From NCBI GenBank assembly GCA_030600745.1, contig JAUVLL010000003.1, positions 1 to 32,658 of the forward strand: DNA of 32,658 nucleotides, written 5' to 3'. The notes beneath the pieces are model-generated. The model made no database searches, was not told the DNA's origin, and saw nothing but the letters and a program-made list of their open reading frames with translations. This stretch comes from Spirochaetaceae bacterium (GTDB taxonomy: Bacteria; Spirochaetota; Spirochaetia; B11-G9). A program made the translations under genes and the position numbers. Shown here in pieces: positions 31,544 through 32,658 of this stretch. Each line of letters opens with the position of its first letter. Position 1 is the first letter of the stretch.

Positions 31544-31999
31544 TTATTTATAGATTTCACTCTCAATTTTTCTAATCTGGTGGAGAGTCAGCTTGTGTTT
31601 GTTCTTTTCGAATTGTACGAAAAAGTTTTCCGGTTTATCCATTGATTGGATTAGATTACTTACTGCCTTTGAAGTTAAAGTTCCTTGTTCATAACATTTA
31701 AATGCTAATTCCTCTAATTCAAGTATTTTAGCAAAGGTCTTTTGGTTCGTGCCATATTTTTGTCTGATGGAGATAATCTCCTCAGGAAAGATTATATTCT
31801 CAAGTTTACGATATTCGTTATAACCGTTTGTCAAAGTAAAGCCCATTTGATCCATAGTTGCAAAGTCTTTTCCACAAACAGTACAAAGAGAGAACTCTGC
31901 TTCGGATTCAATTTCTATTCCCCGAATGATATTTTTTTCCATTTTTTTTATAATTTCAATTTCTCGAAATTCTTCGCAATATGGACACATACCGTTCAT
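31544..31999 (-). CDS. MqsA/YgiT-like zinc-finger HTH regulator
   Basis: 151 residues. The ATG at 31999 is chosen because AAGGAG lies 6 bases before it; the ATG two codons earlier touches the ribosome-binding site. The N-terminus has two CxxC pairs (MCPYCEE and CTVCGKDF) forming a zinc ribbon of the YgiT type, followed by an HTH of the MqsA/Panacea-associated kind (IRQKYGTNQKTFAKIL, then YEQGTLTSKAVSNLIQ). The helix-turn-helix core departs from consensus where recognition residues are expected (LELEELAFKCYEQG). MqsA-type proteins are antitoxins or autorepressors, but no MqsR-like or DUF4065 toxin is adjacent; the neighbours are an XRE regulator 47 bp upstream and the separate XRE-ImmA/PIN pair. 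It may be a solitary regulator or the remnant of a pair. Confidence 0.8.
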   Translation of the reverse strand: MNGMCPYCEEFREIEIIKKMEKNIIRGIEIESEAEFSLCTVCGKDFATMDQMGFTLTNGYNEYRKLENIIFPEEIISIRQKYGTNQKTFAKILELEELAFKCYEQGTLTSKAVSNLIQSMDKPENFFVQFEKNKHKLTLHQIRKIESEIYK

Positions 32000-32046
32000 G
32001 ATCATCTCCTTATAATAACTTTGCTATTGTTATGGATTGAAGTAAG

Positions 32047-32364
32047 TTAAATCTCTTCGGGCTTGTTGCGTATCGAAACTGATAACTCACAATTCAACAC
32101 AGATGAGAATTGAGCCAGAGTTTCTATGGAAAAATTAACTTTTTCGTTCAGTACTCTGGATATATATTTACGGGACTTCCCCATCCTCTTTGCCAGTTCT
32201 ACCTGAGAAATATTCTCTTTTTCTAAAACCCACAAAATATCTTCTACTATCCTCCCTCTGGTATAACTTTCAATAAACTCAGGATCTTTCTCAAGCTCCA
32301 GATCCGGAAGGTGCTTAATCTCTTCAAGTGTTTCTGTTGTAGTTCTTTTAACTTTTTCTTTCAT
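32047..32364 (-). CDS. Small XRE-family antitoxin-like regulator
   Basis: 105 residues. HTH in ENISQVELAKRMGKSRKYIS, with the following RVLNEKVNFSIETLAQFSSVLNCEL typical of short XRE/HigA-like antitoxins. A charged N-terminus of 45 residues (TTTETLEEIKHLPDLELEKD) would be the toxin-contacting or dimerising part. A GAGG ribosome-binding site stands 7 bases before the ATG. No toxin of the HigB/RelE type is upstream: that space is filled by the inverted-repeat element and the hsdR remnant. With the MqsA-like gene it probably forms a two-gene transcript of two DNA-binding proteins. A toxin could have been lost when the element arrived. Confidence 0.82.
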   Translation of the reverse strand: MKEKVKRTTTETLEEIKHLPDLELEKDPEFIESYTRGRIVEDILWVLEKENISQVELAKRMGKSRKYISRVLNEKVNFSIETLAQFSSVLNCELSVSIRNKPEEI

Positions 32365-32391
32365 GTGATTGCCTCAGATGGGGAAAAAAAA

Positions 32392-32461
32392 TGGTGCCCC
32401 CAGTTTTGATCAGCGACAATTACTTTTCCCGGCCAGGTATTTTTAATTGTCGCTGATCACA
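32392..32461. mobile_element. 70-bp inverted-repeat element, probable joined or internally deleted IS ends
   Basis: A 16-bp perfect inverted repeat, TGATCAGCGACAATTA (32407-32422) and its complement (32444-32459), with 21 bases between. The left side extends outward as TGGTGCCCCCAGTTTTGATC, the right ends CTGTGATC. There is no T-run after either arm, so it is not a standard terminator. It truncates the hsdR-like start exactly at its border, which is what an insertion end does. The TGGTGCCCCCAG...GATCAGCGACAA pattern reminds me of IS21-family termini; that is memory, not a search result. No transposase remains. Confidence 0.45.
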
Positions 32462-32527
32462 GTTTATCGGTAGGTGAATAGTTGGGAAACGTGATATAAA
32501 ATTTTCTCTATATTCTGATACAGACAC
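32462..32527 (-). pseudogene. 5' remnant of a second hsdR gene
   Basis: Twenty-two codons from a GTG at 32527, preceded by AAGGA at 8 bases, read VSVSEYRENFISRFPTIH then LPIN. The complete hsdR begins MSVSEYQEDFISLIPALH then QLIN. About 13 of 22 residues agree and the DNA shares a 16-base exact stretch (32511-32526 and 29753-29768). Homology stops abruptly at 32461, where the inverted-repeat element starts. The frame then runs into a stop within the element. So a former hsdR gene was cut off here; differences from the intact copy at silent and non-silent sites show that it is a diverged relative, not a fresh duplication. Confidence 0.7.
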
Positions 32528-32538
32528 CTAGTTATTCC

Positions 32539-32658
32539 TTATTTATATTCTATGAATGATATTTTTACTTTGAAATCCATCCTATTTAGATTTGAAACAA
32601 ATCCCTTTAGGTTAATTTTTGAAAATAATGGAATTGTAAAATTTCCATATCTATCCTT
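32539..32658 (-). CDS. C-terminal end of an unidentified gene (5' part outside window)
   Basis: An open frame enters from the right edge and ends at TAA (32539-32541) after 39 codons, reading KDRYGNFTIPLFSKINLKGF and on to VKISFIEYK. I do not recognise it. Its stop is 11 bases before the GTG of the hsdR remnant, and the AAGGA of that start overlaps it, so the two were once in one operon; an HsdS or other restriction-system gene would fit the position, but the sequence shows no typical HsdS tail. The frame is short, and chance openness in AT-rich DNA is possible. Confidence 0.4.
   Translation of the reverse strand, partial: KDRYGNFTIPLFSKINLKGFVSNLNRMDFKVKISFIEYK

Noticed and set aside
32407-32459. 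Intrinsic transcription terminator
   Set aside because: The stem is long, but neither side is followed by a T-run and the loop is 21 bases; the border with a truncated gene fits an insertion element better.
29753-32526. 16-bp direct repeat as a target-site duplication flanking a 2.7-kb transposon
   Set aside because: The similarity extends over the first 22 hsdR codons with mismatches at both silent and coding positions, so it reflects homology of two hsdR starts and not a target duplication.

Overview
The window looks like an accessory metabolic region of a low-GC Gram-negative-type bacterium, most likely a free-living spirochaete. This rests on weak evidence: AT-rich coding sequence, and a periplasmic binding protein whose signal peptide ends in an ANGEKDSE-like stretch of the kind I associate with spirochaetes. 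No rRNA, tRNA or phylogenetic marker is present to confirm it. The coding density is very high; no gene-free stretch exceeds 300 bp.

Bases 1-12508 form one divergent locus. Leftward runs a nine-gene operon with gaps of -4 to +21 bp: livH, livM, livG, livF, a YtcJ-like amidohydrolase, a PreA-like flavin/Fe-S protein, a Gfo/Idh/MocA oxidoreductase, a LacI-family regulator and a KDPG aldolase carrying a C-terminal VOC-like extension (cut by the window edge). Rightward run the cognate binding protein livK, a NagB-like isomerase/deaminase and a 2-hydroxyacid dehydrogenase. Two LacI-type operators (GAAATCGGTTTC), mirrored so that each faces its own gene, sit in the 266-bp divergent promoter region; the operon's own LacI protein is the obvious candidate ligand. 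The content suggests uptake and dismantling of a nitrogen-containing (amide or amino) sugar-like or heterocyclic compound, not branched-chain amino acids.

Bases 12582-17757 hold a second leftward operon, translationally coupled: an OYE-type Fe-S flavin oxidoreductase, a LacI regulator broken by one in-frame TAA, a large FAD dehydrogenase and a URO-D-family methyltransferase-like protein. A consensus promoter and a TTGTTG/CAACAA inverted repeat separate it from a rightward short-chain dehydrogenase.

Bases 18570-25627 carry a third module: a ROK regulator with a palindrome overlapping two divergent promoters, a second Gfo/Idh/MocA protein, a class III aminotransferase, a sugar-phosphate isomerase-like TIM barrel, a NagA-like deacetylase and a second 2-hydroxyacid dehydrogenase closely related to the first. 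Deacetylase, aminotransferase, oxidoreductases and isomerase together point to catabolism of an acylated amino sugar or aminocyclitol.

From 25628 to the right end the character changes to a defence/mobile region, all leftward: a YgjP-like metallopeptidase, a complete type I restriction subunit hsdR (no hsdM or hsdS in the window), an XRE-ImmA/PIN toxin-antitoxin pair with its own palindromic promoter, an MqsA/YgiT-like zinc-finger regulator and a small XRE regulator. The extreme right end holds a 22-codon remnant of a second hsdR start, truncated at a 70-bp inverted-repeat element that resembles joined IS ends, and the tail of one more gene. This region is probably an islet added next to the catabolic clusters.
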